This document shows positions 44,443 through 53,611 of a stretch of 64,000 nucleotides of DNA, one piece after another. Within the stretch, counting starts at the first letter, position 1, and every line of letters begins with the position of its first letter. The notes beneath the pieces are model-generated. The model searched no databases. It saw only the letters and a program-made list of their open reading frames with translations, and had not been told where the DNA came from. The DNA lies in NCBI GenBank assembly GCA_964513075.1, contig CAZELR010000019.1, positions 1 through 64,000 on the forward strand, in the 5' to 3' direction. Position numbers and translations under genes: made by a program. This DNA is from DAOUBP01 sp964513075. Its GTDB lineage: Bacteria > Chloroflexota > Anaerolineae > CG2-30-64-16.

Positions 44443-47022
44443 TCAAGCAGTCTTATCGGTTTCAACCAAGCCAACCAGGCGGATGTCGCGGGACGAGCTG
44501 CCGACCTGCACCTCTATCGTCCCAGGCTCAAACACCCATCCCTCGCCACCCCAATAGCGAAGCTGCGCGGCTGCTAGGGGAAAGATCACGTTGCGCCGCT
44601 CGCCGGGCGCCAGGGAGATGCGAGTGAAACCTTTCAGCTCTCGCACCGGCCGGCTGACCGCCGAGCCTTTGTAGCTCACATACAGCTGCACAACCTCGTC
44701 ACCCGCGACCTCACCCACGTTAGCGACGGTGAGCGCAACCTCGACCTGCCCGGCGGCTTCCATACGAGCCGGGGAAATATGCAGGTCAGTGTACGCGAAG
44801 TGGGTGTAGCTCAGGCCGTGTCCAAACGGGTAGAGCGGGTCGCTGTTCATGTAGCGATAGGTGCGGCCGGCCAGGGCGTAGTCGTCGAACGGCGGCAGTT
44901 GGTCAAGCGATTTGTAAGTCGTGACCGGCAGCCGGCCGGCCGGATTGTAGTCGCCGAAGAGCACATCGGCGATGGCCGTGCCGCCCTCCTCACCGGGATA
45001 CCACGCGTGCAGGATAGCTGGCACGTGCTCGTCCGCCCAGTTGACGGCCAGCGCACTGCCCCCCAGCAGCACCAGGACCACCGGCTTGCCCAGGGCATGA
45101 ATGCGCCGGAGCAGCGCCTCCTGGGTCGCCGGCAGTCCGATCTCGGTCCGGTCGCCGCCAACAAACCCTGCGACGTTCACCGGCATTTCCTCGCCCTCCA
45201 CCGCAGGCGATAGCCCCATCACCAGCACCACGACCTCGGCCTGCCCGGCCGCAGCCAGCGCCGCAGCAGTATCGTCCTGGCCCGGCGCGGCCCACAGCAG
45301 TTGCACCTGCGGATCGCGGCCGGTATTAGCGTAATCGAGGCACAGGTCGTAGCGCCGGCCAGCCTCCAGGTCGGCCGGAACCGTTCGGGTGAAGACTTCG
45401 TGGTCGTTGCTTTCATACGGGAGCAGCTCGCGGCCATCCAGCCGCAGTCGGTATGCGCTCGACCCCCGGACCCCCAACAGGTATCTGCCGGTGGTTGGCG
45501 CAATCAGCGCGCCCGTCCAGCGCACGCAGAAGGGATCAGTGGCGCACTCGCCCAGCGGCGAGACATCATGCCAGGCGAAATCTACGATTGGGTCCAGGCG
45601 GACGAAGGCGGGTTGGTGCGTCTCGGAGATTAAACGGCCAGGGAAGTAGGCGCCGGACAAGCCGTGGGCTGACGCCTGACGCCTGGCGTCTGACGCGTGA
45701 AGCCCGGCGGGTGCAGGGCGCAGGCAGGTGGTCGGAATCGGGCTCAACGGCGGCATACCGTCCACAATCTCACAGCCCCGGGCCGCGTACACGATCGTCT
45801 CGGGCGAAACCATCCGGCGGATCCCCTCCAGTGGCGTGACTGCGTGCGAGGGTGTGCCGCGGTAGTTGCCCAGCAGCGCTGACGGGTCGTCGGCGTTCGG
45901 CCCGATCACCGCAATGGATTTGAGGCCTTTTGCCAGGGGCAGCAAGCCGTCATTTTTCAGCAACACAATGGATGCCCGCGCGGCCCGCAGCGCCAGGCTG
46001 CGATGTTCAGGGGAGTCGTTAATCGCAAATGGGATCCCTGCGAACGGCGTCTGTTCCGGGGGATCGAACATCCCAAGGCGGAACCGGGCGGCAAACAACC
46101 GTTTCACGGCCCGGTCAATCGTCGCCTCGTCGATCAGGCCGCGTTCGACCGCCTCGAGCAGCGACAGGTAGGCGCACCCGCACTCCAGGTCGCAGCCCGC
46201 GTTCACCGCCAGGGCCGAGGCCTCGGCCGGCGTCTCGACCAGCCTGTGCCCGCCGAAGATGTCGTTGATCGCCCAACAGTCGGAGACCACGTACCCGGCA
46301 AAGCCCCACTCCTCGCGCAGTATCTTGCGGAGTAGCGTGGGGCTGGCGCAGCACGCCTCACCGTTCAGACGGTTGTAGGCGCCCATCACCGATGCGGCTT
46401 GTCCCTCCATTACGCAGGCCTCGAACGCGGGCAGGTAGGTCTCCCGCAGATCGCGCTCGCTCACACGTGCGTCGAATTCATGGCGGATGCTCTCGGGGCC
46501 GCTGTGGGCGGCGAAATGCTTCGGGGTCGCGATCACTTTCAGGTGGTCAGGGTCATCGCCCTGCAAGCTTTTCACGAAAGTTACGCCCATTCGGGCTGTG
46601 AGGTAGGGGTCTTCGCCGTAGGTCTCCTGGCCGCGACCCCAGCGCGGGTCGCGAAAGATGTTGACGTTTGGCGACCAGAAGGTGAGGCCGGTGTAGATCT
46701 GGCGTACGCCGCGGCGCACAAACTCATGATGTTTGGCACGCGCCTCGTCCGCAATGGCAGCCGCCGCCTCGCCCAGCAGGCCCGTGTCCCAGGTCGCGGC
46801 CAGGCCGATCGCCTGCGGGAAGACGGTCGCAACGCCGGCCCGCGCGACGCCGTGCAGGCACTCGTTCCACCAGTTGTACTTCGGGATGCCCAGCCGCTCG
46901 ATGGCCGGCGAGTCGTAGGCCATCTGGCTCGCTTTCTCAGCGAGCGTCATCCGATCGACAAGGTCATCGACGCGTGTCGGGACGGGCAGGGTCGGGTCTC
47001 GGTAGGCCGGGATGGTCGTCAT
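44443..47022 (-). CDS. GH3 beta-glycosidase with PA14 domain
   Basis: An 859-residue family 3 glycosidase. KHFAAHSGPESIRHEFDA and the nucleophile segment VVSDCWAINDIFGGH (about 265) define the first domain. A PA14 module (about 450-590, GAYFPGRLISETHQPAF to DYANTGRDPQVQLLW) is inserted in the second domain, as in BglX-like enzymes that bind longer glucans, and YPFGHGLSYTHFAYTD starts the fibronectin-like end. Residues 440-451 (HASDARRQASAH) are encoded by a 7-bp repeat array just before the PA14 module. Start ATG 47022 has GAGG upstream. No signal peptide. It is the last gene of the minus-strand LacI operon. Confidence 0.93.
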   Translation of the reverse strand: MTTIPAYRDPTLPVPTRVDDLVDRMTLAEKASQMAYDSPAIERLGIPKYNWWNECLHGVARAGVATVFPQAIGLAATWDTGLLGEAAAAIADEARAKHHEFVRRGVRQIYTGLTFWSPNVNIFRDPRWGRGQETYGEDPYLTARMGVTFVKSLQGDDPDHLKVIATPKHFAAHSGPESIRHEFDARVSERDLRETYLPAFEACVMEGQAASVMGAYNRLNGEACCASPTLLRKILREEWGFAGYVVSDCWAINDIFGGHRLVETPAEASALAVNAGCDLECGCAYLSLLEAVERGLIDEATIDRAVKRLFAARFRLGMFDPPEQTPFAGIPFAINDSPEHRSLALRAARASIVLLKNDGLLPLAKGLKSIAVIGPNADDPSALLGNYRGTPSHAVTPLEGIRRMVSPETIVYAARGCEIVDGMPPLSPIPTTCLRPAPAGLHASDARRQASAHGLSGAYFPGRLISETHQPAFVRLDPIVDFAWHDVSPLGECATDPFCVRWTGALIAPTTGRYLLGVRGSSAYRLRLDGRELLPYESNDHEVFTRTVPADLEAGRRYDLCLDYANTGRDPQVQLLWAAPGQDDTAAALAAAGQAEVVVLVMGLSPAVEGEEMPVNVAGFVGGDRTEIGLPATQEALLRRIHALGKPVVLVLLGGSALAVNWADEHVPAILHAWYPGEEGGTAIADVLFGDYNPAGRLPVTTYKSLDQLPPFDDYALAGRTYRYMNSDPLYPFGHGLSYTHFAYTDLHISPARMEAAGQVEVALTVANVGEVAGDEVVQLYVSYKGSAVSRPVRELKGFTRISLAPGERRNVIFPLAAAQLRYWGGEGWVFEPGTIEVQVGSSSRDIRLVGLVETDKTA
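45670..45704. repeat. In-frame 7-bp tandem repeat inside the GH3-PA14 gene
   Basis: TGACGCC, TGACGCC, TGGCGTC, TGACGCG, TGAAGCC. The array is open in the gene frame on the minus strand and encodes part of the linker just before the PA14 module, a place where extra residues should be tolerated. Confidence 0.65.
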
Positions 47023-47057
47023 GGTTGCCTCGTGATGCGTGATGGCGCGCGCTCCGC

Positions 47058-47921
47058 TCAGCCCTTGAGCGCGCCGGCCGTCAGGCCGGATACGATCTGC
47101 CGCTCGGCAAAGACATAGAAGAGAATCGCGGGGATCGCGGACAGGGCGACGAAGGCGGAGACCGCGGCCAGATCCGAGCTGTACTGGCCCTGAAACTGCA
47201 TGGTTCCGAGCGGCAGCGTCCACTTGGCCTCGCGGTCCAGGATGACCAACGGTGTGAGCAGGTCATTCCAGCTGACGATCATCGTCAGTGCGCCGACCGC
47301 GGCCAACGCGGGCCGCACCAACGGCATCAGGATGCGCCAGAAGAAGCCGAAGTCGCTGCAGCCATCGATGGCTGCGGCGTCCTGCAGCTCGCCGGGAACG
47401 GCCGCGAAGAAGCCGCGGAGGATCAGGAGGTTGCTGGAGATGCCGAAGGCGGTTTGCACCAGGATGACCGCAATGAGCGTATCGGTCAGCTGCATCTGGC
47501 GAATCACCAGGTAGACCGGCATCATCGCCACGGTGATCGGGAACATGAGCCCCAGGGTCAGGAACGTGAAGGCCGCGTCCTTGCCGCTGAATTTCATTCG
47601 GGCAAATACGAACGCCGCCATGCTGCACACGAGCAGCACGCCGAAGGTCGTCGCTGCCATGACGATCAGGCTGTTTTTCATGAAGACCCAATAGGAGGGC
47701 GCAGACAGAATCGCCTGGTAGTTCTCAAAGCGCGGTGGATTGGGGATCGTGTAGGGGCTCAGGAACATCTCGCCGCTGTTCTTGAGGCTGGCGAAGAGCA
47801 GGACCACCAGGGGCACGACGATGATCAGGGCGATGACGGAGAGGACCAGGTACTGAAAGAACCTGGGCCAGAACTTGCGTGCGGCCATTCTTCGTGGGAA
47901 GCGAGCGGAGGCTGGCGCCAT
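47058..47921 (-). CDS. ABC sugar transporter permease, MalG type
   Basis: A 287-residue CUT1 permease subunit with six membrane segments. The EAA loop is VPGELQDAAAIDGCSDFGFF followed by ILMPLVRPAL at about residues 180-210. The end FAERQIVSGLTAGALKG is the usual MalG-type C-terminus. AAAGGA stands eight bases before ATG 47921. It lies between the other permease and the GH3-PA14 gene in one operon. Confidence 0.92.
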   Translation of the reverse strand: MAPASARFPRRMAARKFWPRFFQYLVLSVIALIIVVPLVVLLFASLKNSGEMFLSPYTIPNPPRFENYQAILSAPSYWVFMKNSLIVMAATTFGVLLVCSMAAFVFARMKFSGKDAAFTFLTLGLMFPITVAMMPVYLVIRQMQLTDTLIAVILVQTAFGISSNLLILRGFFAAVPGELQDAAAIDGCSDFGFFWRILMPLVRPALAAVGALTMIVSWNDLLTPLVILDREAKWTLPLGTMQFQGQYSSDLAAVSAFVALSAIPAILFYVFAERQIVSGLTAGALKG

Positions 47922-47939
47922 GTTCGGTCCTTTCGATCC

Positions 47940-48872
47940 TCAAAAATCTTCGTGCCGCGCGAGCCGCATGTAGGCCACGGAGAAGGCCAGGCAGATCGCC
48001 AACATCACCAGCGCCACGGCCGAGCCGTAGCCCAACTGATAGCGCCTGAAGCCGAAGCGGTACATGTAAGTCGCCATGAATTCGCTGGCGTTGACCGGCC
48101 CGCCGCCTGTCATCACCCACACCAGGTTGAACTGCGTCAACGAACCGAGGACGGACAGCTGGACGACGGTGCGAATGGTGCTGCCGAGCATCGGAATCGT
48201 GATGTACCGTGTCAACTGCCACCGGTTGGCGCCATCCATGAGCGCCGCCTCGTCGACCTCGCGCGGGATATTCTGCAGCCCCGCCAGGTACAACAGCATA
48301 TGCAGGCCGAAATACTTCCAGGTCAGCACGATGAAGAGGCAAAACACGACCTGGTGGATATCGCTCAGGAAGTTCTGGGGCTTGACGCCCGGGATGAGGA
48401 CCAGGAGCGCGTTGATCAACCCGCGCGCGGGATCCGGGTTGAAGAGGCTCATCCAGATGATGCCGGTGATGACCTCGGAGAGCACATAGGGCACGAAGAA
48501 GATCATGCGGAAGAAGGCGCGGCCGGGCAGATCGCGGCCCACCATGATCGCCAGCGCCAGGGCGACGGGCAGCTGGATCCCCAGGGAGAGCACGACGATC
48601 AGCAGGCAGTTCGACACCGCCTTCATGAACACCCGGTCGCCGAGGATTTCCTTGAAATTCGCCAGGCCGACGAAGTCCACCGCGGGCCCGAGGCCGTTCC
48701 AATCGAACGTGCTGAAGTAGATGGACCGGAGAATGGGGTAGACCAGGAAGGTGATGAACAGGATGAAGGCCGGCGCGAGGAAGATGGCGATGGTCGCCCG
48801 GTCCTGTGCCTGGCGGCTCCAACCCGCGGCGCGGCGCACCTCGGTCACGTTGCCAGCGGTCGGCGTCGTCAT
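47940..48872 (-). CDS. ABC sugar transporter permease, MalF type
   Basis: A 310-residue CUT1 permease subunit, six membrane segments, with EAA loop IPREVDEAALMDGANRWQLTR then ITIPMLGSTI at about residues 205-235. The gap of 114 bases between it and the binding-protein gene holds a GC-rich hairpin (GCCCCG with CGGGGC, near 48895-48925) that may set the usual excess of binding protein over permease. Together with the MalG-type gene 18 bases downstream it forms the membrane channel. Confidence 0.92.
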   Translation of the reverse strand: MTTPTAGNVTEVRRAAGWSRQAQDRATIAIFLAPAFILFITFLVYPILRSIYFSTFDWNGLGPAVDFVGLANFKEILGDRVFMKAVSNCLLIVVLSLGIQLPVALALAIMVGRDLPGRAFFRMIFFVPYVLSEVITGIIWMSLFNPDPARGLINALLVLIPGVKPQNFLSDIHQVVFCLFIVLTWKYFGLHMLLYLAGLQNIPREVDEAALMDGANRWQLTRYITIPMLGSTIRTVVQLSVLGSLTQFNLVWVMTGGGPVNASEFMATYMYRFGFRRYQLGYGSAVALVMLAICLAFSVAYMRLARHEDF

Positions 48873-48986
48873 AGGGGGTCGTCCTCGTCCTGAGCACGAG
48901 AAGCTCCGCCCCGCGCCAGGCAGGGCGGCCGGGGCTACCGGGCATCGCCTGCGAACGAGACGATGTCCGGGGGCCCGTACCGGCGA

Positions 48987-50336
48987 CTACTTGATGTACT
49001 TAGCCGCCGCGTCTTCGATCGCCTTGGCCGCATCAGCCGGCTTCGCGGTAGCCGCAAAGACCGTCTGCACTGCGTCGTTGATCGCACCGCCTACCGCCGA
49101 GGGCAGGAACTGATCGTAGTACAGTTGGAAGTACTTGGCTGCCGCGAAGGCCTTCTGGACCTCGACCATGTTGGCATCCTTCAGGCCGGCCTCGCCGCCC
49201 TTCACCACCGGGATGCCCATGCCCAACGCGGCCATTTCCGACTGAGCGGCAGCGGTCGTGATGAACTTGGCAAAGTCCACGGCCTCGGGAGAGGCGTTCT
49301 TGCCGATCGCAAAGCCATTGCCGCCACCGATGACATCCGTGGCACTGCCCGCGCCTCCCTCGATGGCCGGGAAGCCGAACATGCCGAGGTTAGCGACGCC
49401 CTTCTTGTCCGCGGCATTCGCCGATTCGACGGAGGGCGCCCATTGGCCGGACAACTCCATGGCTGCCAGCCCATTGCCGAAGGTCGCCTGCATCTCGTCG
49501 TGCGTGGCGCCGAGGAAGCCTGTCTGGAACGGCTCCAGGGCGATCAGCTCCTGCAGCTTCTCGAAGGCCTGCACGAACGCCGGGTCTGCGAAGGAGCCCT
49601 TGCGGTTCAATGCAGCTTCAAAGGCGGCTTGCCCGCCGATGCGCGTCGCGAGATAGGACCAGATGTGCATCCCGGTCCAGCTGTCCTTTTCACCCAGGGC
49701 GATCGGCGTGATGCCGGCAGCCTTGAGCTTCTTCACCGCGTCCAGGAACTCGGTCCAGGTCTTCGGTGTGTCCTGGATGCCGGCCTTGGTGAAGAGGTCC
49801 TTATTGTACCACCAGCCGACCATGCCCATGTCCCACGGGACGCCGTACTGCTTCCCCCCATACGAGTAGACCGCCAGCGCGCCCGGCGCGAAGGTGTTGC
49901 GCCACGCGCCGCCGTTGGCGTCCATGTCCGCGGTGATGTCCTTCAGCAAGCTGGCCTTGGCCTGCTCGACCATCGTGCCGCCGCCCCAGCTCTGGAAGAT
50001 GTCGGGCGGATTGCCTGACTGCATGACAGTGGTCAGCTTGGTCTTGAAGGCCTCATTCTCGAGCACCGTGATCTTGACGATCACGTTCGGATGCGTTGCC
50101 ATGTAGTCGTCGGCCAGCTTCTGCCAATAGCTCAGGCCGGGATCCTTGGTCGAGATGTGCCACCAGTTGACTTCAACCTTGGCTGCCGGAGCGGCCGGAG
50201 CGGCCGGAGCGGTCGTCGCGGCCGGGGCCGCGGGCGCTTGCGGCTGCGTCGCCGGAGCGGTCGCCGGCGCGCAGGAGCTCAACAAGAGACTTGCCAATAT
50301 GATCAAGCTGATCAGAACCGAAACCTTGGTGCGCAT
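48987..50336 (-). CDS. Sugar-binding lipoprotein of an ABC importer
   Basis: A 449-residue extracellular solute-binding protein, family 1. The lipoprotein signal is VLISLIILASLLLSSCAP, lipid-bearing Cys at about 22, followed by an Ala/Pro/Thr-rich linker of about 30 residues. The mature part starts VEVNWWHISTKDPGLSYWQ and has WWYNKDLFTKAGI and GGGNGFAIGKNASPEA, typical for oligosaccharide-binding members. AGGAGGAG precedes ATG 50336. The sugar is unknown; the GH3-PA14 gene suggests a beta-glucoside or xyloside. Confidence 0.92.
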   Translation of the reverse strand: MRTKVSVLISLIILASLLLSSCAPATAPATQPQAPAAPAATTAPAAPAAPAAKVEVNWWHISTKDPGLSYWQKLADDYMATHPNVIVKITVLENEAFKTKLTTVMQSGNPPDIFQSWGGGTMVEQAKASLLKDITADMDANGGAWRNTFAPGALAVYSYGGKQYGVPWDMGMVGWWYNKDLFTKAGIQDTPKTWTEFLDAVKKLKAAGITPIALGEKDSWTGMHIWSYLATRIGGQAAFEAALNRKGSFADPAFVQAFEKLQELIALEPFQTGFLGATHDEMQATFGNGLAAMELSGQWAPSVESANAADKKGVANLGMFGFPAIEGGAGSATDVIGGGNGFAIGKNASPEAVDFAKFITTAAAQSEMAALGMGIPVVKGGEAGLKDANMVEVQKAFAAAKYFQLYYDQFLPSAVGGAINDAVQTVFAATAKPADAAKAIEDAAAKYIK

Positions 50337-50428
50337 GTGTACTCCTCCTGATTGGGTAAAGTTGCCACCGTTGCCATCTTCGATCACCCGCGCGCCCTGC
50401 GGCGCGCGAGAGCAAGGCCTTACACTTC

Positions 50429-51529
50429 TCATCGATAGGCGTCCTCCTTGACAGGTGCAGCGGGTCGTGACGGGGCAGGTTGCCCTTCGGGCCGCCCTCC
50501 CTGGGGAGCCTGGCACGACCCGCGAATCACCAGCTCCGTGGGCAGGTCGATGCGTCGCACCGGTTTGCCCGGGTCGTTCAACTGGTCAAGCAGCATCTGG
50601 GTCGCGACGCGCCCCATCATTGTGAGGGGCTGAGAAACGGTGGTCAGCGGCGGATGCACCAGTGCGGCCTGCGGGATGCCATCGAACCCGATCAGCGAGA
50701 CGTCATCGGGCACGCGTAGGCCTTGACTGTGCAGGGCCTCCAGGGCGCCGAAGGCCATGTCATCGTTAGAGGCAAAGATTGCAGTGGGCGGTCTGGTCAG
50801 GGCCAGCAGGGCTAGGGTTGCGGTATAGCCGTCAGAATAGTGGAACTTGCCCTCCCGGACCAGTGCAGCCTCGGCGGGTAGGTGGTGGGTCCGCAGCGCC
50901 GCCTGGTAGCCTGCCAGCCGATTACGTGCGGCCGCCATCTCCATGTCACCGGTGATGAAGCCGATGCAGCGGTGACCAAGCTCGATCAAATACTCGGTGG
51001 CGTTGTAGGCGCCTTGCCAGTTCGTTGCACATACGGCCGGCAGCTCATCTTCGACGCCCTGGTAGTCTACCAGCACGAACGGGAATTCAATCTGCCTGAG
51101 TTGTGCGACGATGGCTTCCAGGCTACTGGGGAGGACCAGCACCAGTCCATCAGCCATACCGCGGGCGATGTTTGCAACGTAGGAAGTCTCCTTGGCAGCC
51201 TGACGGTGCGTCGTGTAGAGCAGTAGCTCATACTGCGCCAACTCAACTTCCGCGTCAATGCCTCGGATGATCTCGCCGATGTAGCCGGTCCCCAAGTCGG
51301 GCGCGAGGACGGCCAGGACTTGCGAACGGCCGCCGGCCAGGCTGCGGGCCCGGCGATCCACGATGTACCCCAGGCGATCCATGGCTGCTAGCACCCTTTG
51401 GCGGGTCTCACCTTTGACGTGCGGGGCGTCGTTGATGACCCGCGAGACGGTGCCGTAGGAGGTGCCAGACGCCGCGGCGACATCGTGAATCGTAATGTTC
51501 TTCTCGTGGCGATTCGCACCCCGTCGCAC
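50429..51529 (-). CDS. LacI-family transcriptional regulator
   Basis: A 366-residue repressor with helix-turn-helix ITIHDVAAASGTSYGTVSRV at about residues 12-31 and a sugar-sensing C-terminal part. The start is a GTG at 51529 with AGGAGG five bases upstream. It is the first gene of the minus-strand operon with binding protein, permeases and GH3. A promoter (51724-51752) and perfect palindromic operator (51704-51717) stand upstream, so it should control itself and the operon. Confidence 0.93.
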   Translation of the reverse strand: MRRGANRHEKNITIHDVAAASGTSYGTVSRVINDAPHVKGETRQRVLAAMDRLGYIVDRRARSLAGGRSQVLAVLAPDLGTGYIGEIIRGIDAEVELAQYELLLYTTHRQAAKETSYVANIARGMADGLVLVLPSSLEAIVAQLRQIEFPFVLVDYQGVEDELPAVCATNWQGAYNATEYLIELGHRCIGFITGDMEMAAARNRLAGYQAALRTHHLPAEAALVREGKFHYSDGYTATLALLALTRPPTAIFASNDDMAFGALEALHSQGLRVPDDVSLIGFDGIPQAALVHPPLTTVSQPLTMMGRVATQMLLDQLNDPGKPVRRIDLPTELVIRGSCQAPQGGRPEGQPAPSRPAAPVKEDAYR

Positions 51530-51703
51530 AGAGGCCTCCTACGGACAGCCTTCGGCGCCATCAGCGCGCCCGTTGTCCGTAAACGATCACATGACTTGTT
51601 GGCTTTTCGCGTGAAAAACGGAAACTAACGACCCAAAAACCCAGAAATCGACTGCCAGTCCGGGCAGAGCAGCCGTCCGACCGGCAAAACGGTGCAGTTT
51701 TTT

Positions 51704-51717
51704 TGTAAGCGCTTACA
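51704..51717. promoter_or_regulatory. LacI-type operator of the minus-strand sugar operon
   Basis: TGTAAGCGCTTACA, a perfect 14-bp palindrome with a central CG. It lies 7-20 bases downstream of the -10 box on the minus strand, at or just after the transcription start, and is clearly different from the operator at 34848-34861. Confidence 0.8.
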
Positions 51718-51723
51718 GTATTC

Positions 51724-51752
51724 ACTATATCACGATCGCGTGGGCTTGTCAA
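51724..51752 (-). promoter_or_regulatory. Promoter of the minus-strand LacI sugar operon
   Basis: Perfect TTGACA (51752-51747), a 17-base spacer ending in TGA, and TATAGT (51729-51724). The 460-base gap 51530-51989 holds this promoter, its operator and the divergent promoter at 51827-51855; I see no gene in it. Confidence 0.82.
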
Positions 51753-51826
51753 GACTCAATTATTGATCCGATGCATTAAAGCGAATCAGGCGGTATTAAA
51801 ATTTCTTATACGCGCGCCTCTTAAAT

Positions 51827-51855
51827 TTGCGGATTCCCTGCACTCATGATATCAT
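51827..51855 (+). promoter_or_regulatory. Promoter of the zinc-ribbon protein gene
   Basis: TTGCGG (51827-51832), a 17-base spacer ending in TGA, and TATCAT (51850-51855). Transcription from here gives a leader of about 128 bases before ATG 51990, as long as the leaders of cold-shock genes. Confidence 0.6.
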
Positions 51856-51989
51856 CTAATAAGTTCATAGAAATCCATGGTTCGGTTCCGATCAGGTGTA
51901 GTTGCTCCTTCAGGATAAACGCCTCGCTTGCTCCGCCACTGCTGGATACCTCAATGAATATCTTATCAACAGGAGTTAGCGAGACTAAC

Positions 51990-52349
51990 ATGTCAGATCA
52001 AACCATCACCTGCAATGACTGCGGCAAGCAGTTCACCTTCACTGAGAGCGAACAGGAATTCTACCGGTCCAAGGACTTCAGCACCCCTGGCCGTTGCCCC
52101 GATTGCCGCGCCGCCCGCAAGGCGGAGCGCAACAGCGGCGGCTATGGCCGCAGTGGCGGCAGCAGCTACGGCGGCGAGCGTCAGATGTACGCGGCGGTCT
52201 GCGCCCAGTGCGGCAAGAACACCGAAGTGCCGTTCCAGCCGCGCGGCGACCGGCCCGTTTACTGCTCCGACTGCTTCCGTGCCCAGAGTGGCGGCAGCAG
52301 CTACGGCGGACGTTCCAACGATTCGCGATCGGGCGGTCGTCGCTACTAA
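51990..52349 (+). CDS. Small zinc-ribbon protein, Gly/Ser-rich
   Basis: A 119-residue cytosolic protein with two zinc ribbons. The first has ITCNDCGKQFTFT and GRCPDCRAARKAE, so two CXXC pairs; the second has AAVCAQCGKNTEVPF and YCSDCFRAQ. Gly/Ser/Arg/Tyr-rich stretches (GGYGRSGGSSYGG) link and end them, as in RNA-binding proteins. Such proteins, related to the probable zinc-ribbon domain family, are frequent in Chloroflexota and are suspected to bind nucleic acid. AGGAG lies rather far (14 bases) before ATG 51990. A strong terminator follows. Confidence 0.85.
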   Translation: MSDQTITCNDCGKQFTFTESEQEFYRSKDFSTPGRCPDCRAARKAERNSGGYGRSGGSSYGGERQMYAAVCAQCGKNTEVPFQPRGDRPVYCSDCFRAQSGGSSYGGRSNDSRSGGRRY

Positions 52350-52382
52350 AAGTAGTCAGCGCCCAGTAGCTTAAACAGCGAG

Positions 52383-52416
52383 AGACCAGGTTCCTATGTG
52401 GAGCCTGGTCTTTTTT
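52383..52416 (+). terminator. Intrinsic terminator after the zinc-ribbon gene
   Basis: AGACCAGG pairs with CCTGGTCT around a loop that partly pairs itself (TTCC/GGA), followed by six T. It lies 33 bases after the stop. Confidence 0.9.
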
Positions 52417-52484
52417 GTGCTACGCAGAGTTGCCGACTTTGCGCTTCAGCCCGCTATACGCCAAACGCTATACAATAAGTAATG

Positions 52485-52610
52485 TAGGGCCGCCCTTTGT
52501 GGCAGCCTTATACTACGGTAGAGCCTGGTGGTTGCGCTGATGACAGGGCGGCTCCCTCCCGATGTGCTGAGACTTGGGGCCAGTGAGGCCAAGCCTTTAG
52601 CAGGCGCCGC
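52485..52610 (+). ncRNA. Candidate structured RNA, identity unknown
   Basis: This stretch lies between the zinc-ribbon terminator and the end of the SMP-30 gene and holds no credible protein. CCGCCCT (52490-52496) can pair with AGGGCGG near 52545, and a second hairpin forms from CTTGGGGCC and GGCCAAG near 52570-52595. TATACAAT at 52469-52476 could be a -10 box, but I find no good -35. This is weak evidence; it could be a plain spacer. Confidence 0.25.
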
Positions 52611-52643
52611 GGATTATTGATTCATCAGATGTTGTGCCTGGCA

Positions 52644-53534
52644 TCACCTGCCGGCGTAGGGTTCCACTAACCCCTGGATGTCCGTGTGAACTACGAACAG
52701 ATCTCCTGAGCCGGGCGCGGCCTGCCGTTCGGCAGCGTTGAGCATCAGCCACGCGGTGGTCACATACAGATCCTTCAAGTCAGGCCCGCCGAACGCGCAG
52801 CTCGTCGGGTTCGGCACGGGCAGTTTGATCACCCGCTCGATCTTGCCGTCCGGGTCGTAACGGGTGATGCGCCAGCCGCCCCACTGTGCGCTCCACACGC
52901 ATCCTTCCGCGTCTACCGTCAGTCCGTCGGGCAGGCCATCGGCTTCGGGCACCCTGGCGAAGGAGCGCCGGTTCGCCAACTCTCCCGTGGCCGGGTCGAA
53001 GTCAAACGCCAACAGCTCGTAGGCGAACTGGGCGGTGACATACATCGTCCGGTTGTCCGGGCTCCAGCCCAGGCCATTAGAGCAGGCCAGTCCCCCCGCT
53101 GTTTTATGCACGCCAACAACGCCGTTGCCGGCGATGTCCACACGCCACAGCGAGCCTTCTGGCCGGAACTGATCGTCGGCATAGGTAGAGCCTGCCCAGA
53201 AACGGCCCATGCGGTCGGCCGAGCCGTCGTTGAAGCGCACTGGTCGGTTGTCAGCCTCTGGGTCGTGGATGAATTGGCTCTGCCCTGTGCGTTCATCCCA
53301 GAAATACAGACCCGTGCGTGTGGCGAACACAAAGCCGCCCCCTGCCCGCCGCGCCTGGCCCGTCACGGGCAGTCCCGGCGCCCAGCGGGTGAATGTTTTT
53401 GTGGCCGGGTCGAGTCTGAAGACGGCCGGGCTGTCCCAGATGTCTAGCCAGTACAGCGCCTTTTCGTCGGCGTCCCAGCGCGGGCTTTCACCGACCTCGT
53501 TTTGTACACCCAGGACGTGCTCGATCTCGAACAT
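52644..53534 (-). CDS. SMP-30/gluconolactonase-family sugar lactonase
   Basis: A 296-residue cytosolic beta-propeller enzyme that opens aldonolactones. The family metal ligands are in GESPRWDADE (Glu at about 18), CSNGLGWSPDNRTMYVT (Asn, about 155) and DGLTVDAEGCVW (Asp, about 205). AAAGGGG precedes ATG 53534. It is the last gene of the block with the SorC regulator and the pentulose operon, so its substrate may be a pentono- or hexonolactone formed on that route; the exact sugar cannot be told. Confidence 0.9.
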   Translation of the reverse strand: MFEIEHVLGVQNEVGESPRWDADEKALYWLDIWDSPAVFRLDPATKTFTRWAPGLPVTGQARRAGGGFVFATRTGLYFWDERTGQSQFIHDPEADNRPVRFNDGSADRMGRFWAGSTYADDQFRPEGSLWRVDIAGNGVVGVHKTAGGLACSNGLGWSPDNRTMYVTAQFAYELLAFDFDPATGELANRRSFARVPEADGLPDGLTVDAEGCVWSAQWGGWRITRYDPDGKIERVIKLPVPNPTSCAFGGPDLKDLYVTTAWLMLNAAERQAAPGSGDLFVVHTDIQGLVEPYAGR

Positions 53535-53611
53535 GGAGTGCCCCTTTCTGCGGGTTTCAGGCCGCAATGATCACGGTGAGTGGCAGGGTTTCTGGCGCAG
53601 TGTGAGCGTCA

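Noticed and set aside
47454..48893. Open frame of 479 codons opposite the permease genes
   Set aside because: Rich in His, Gln, Asp and Arg, the antisense image of membrane helices; no start signal.
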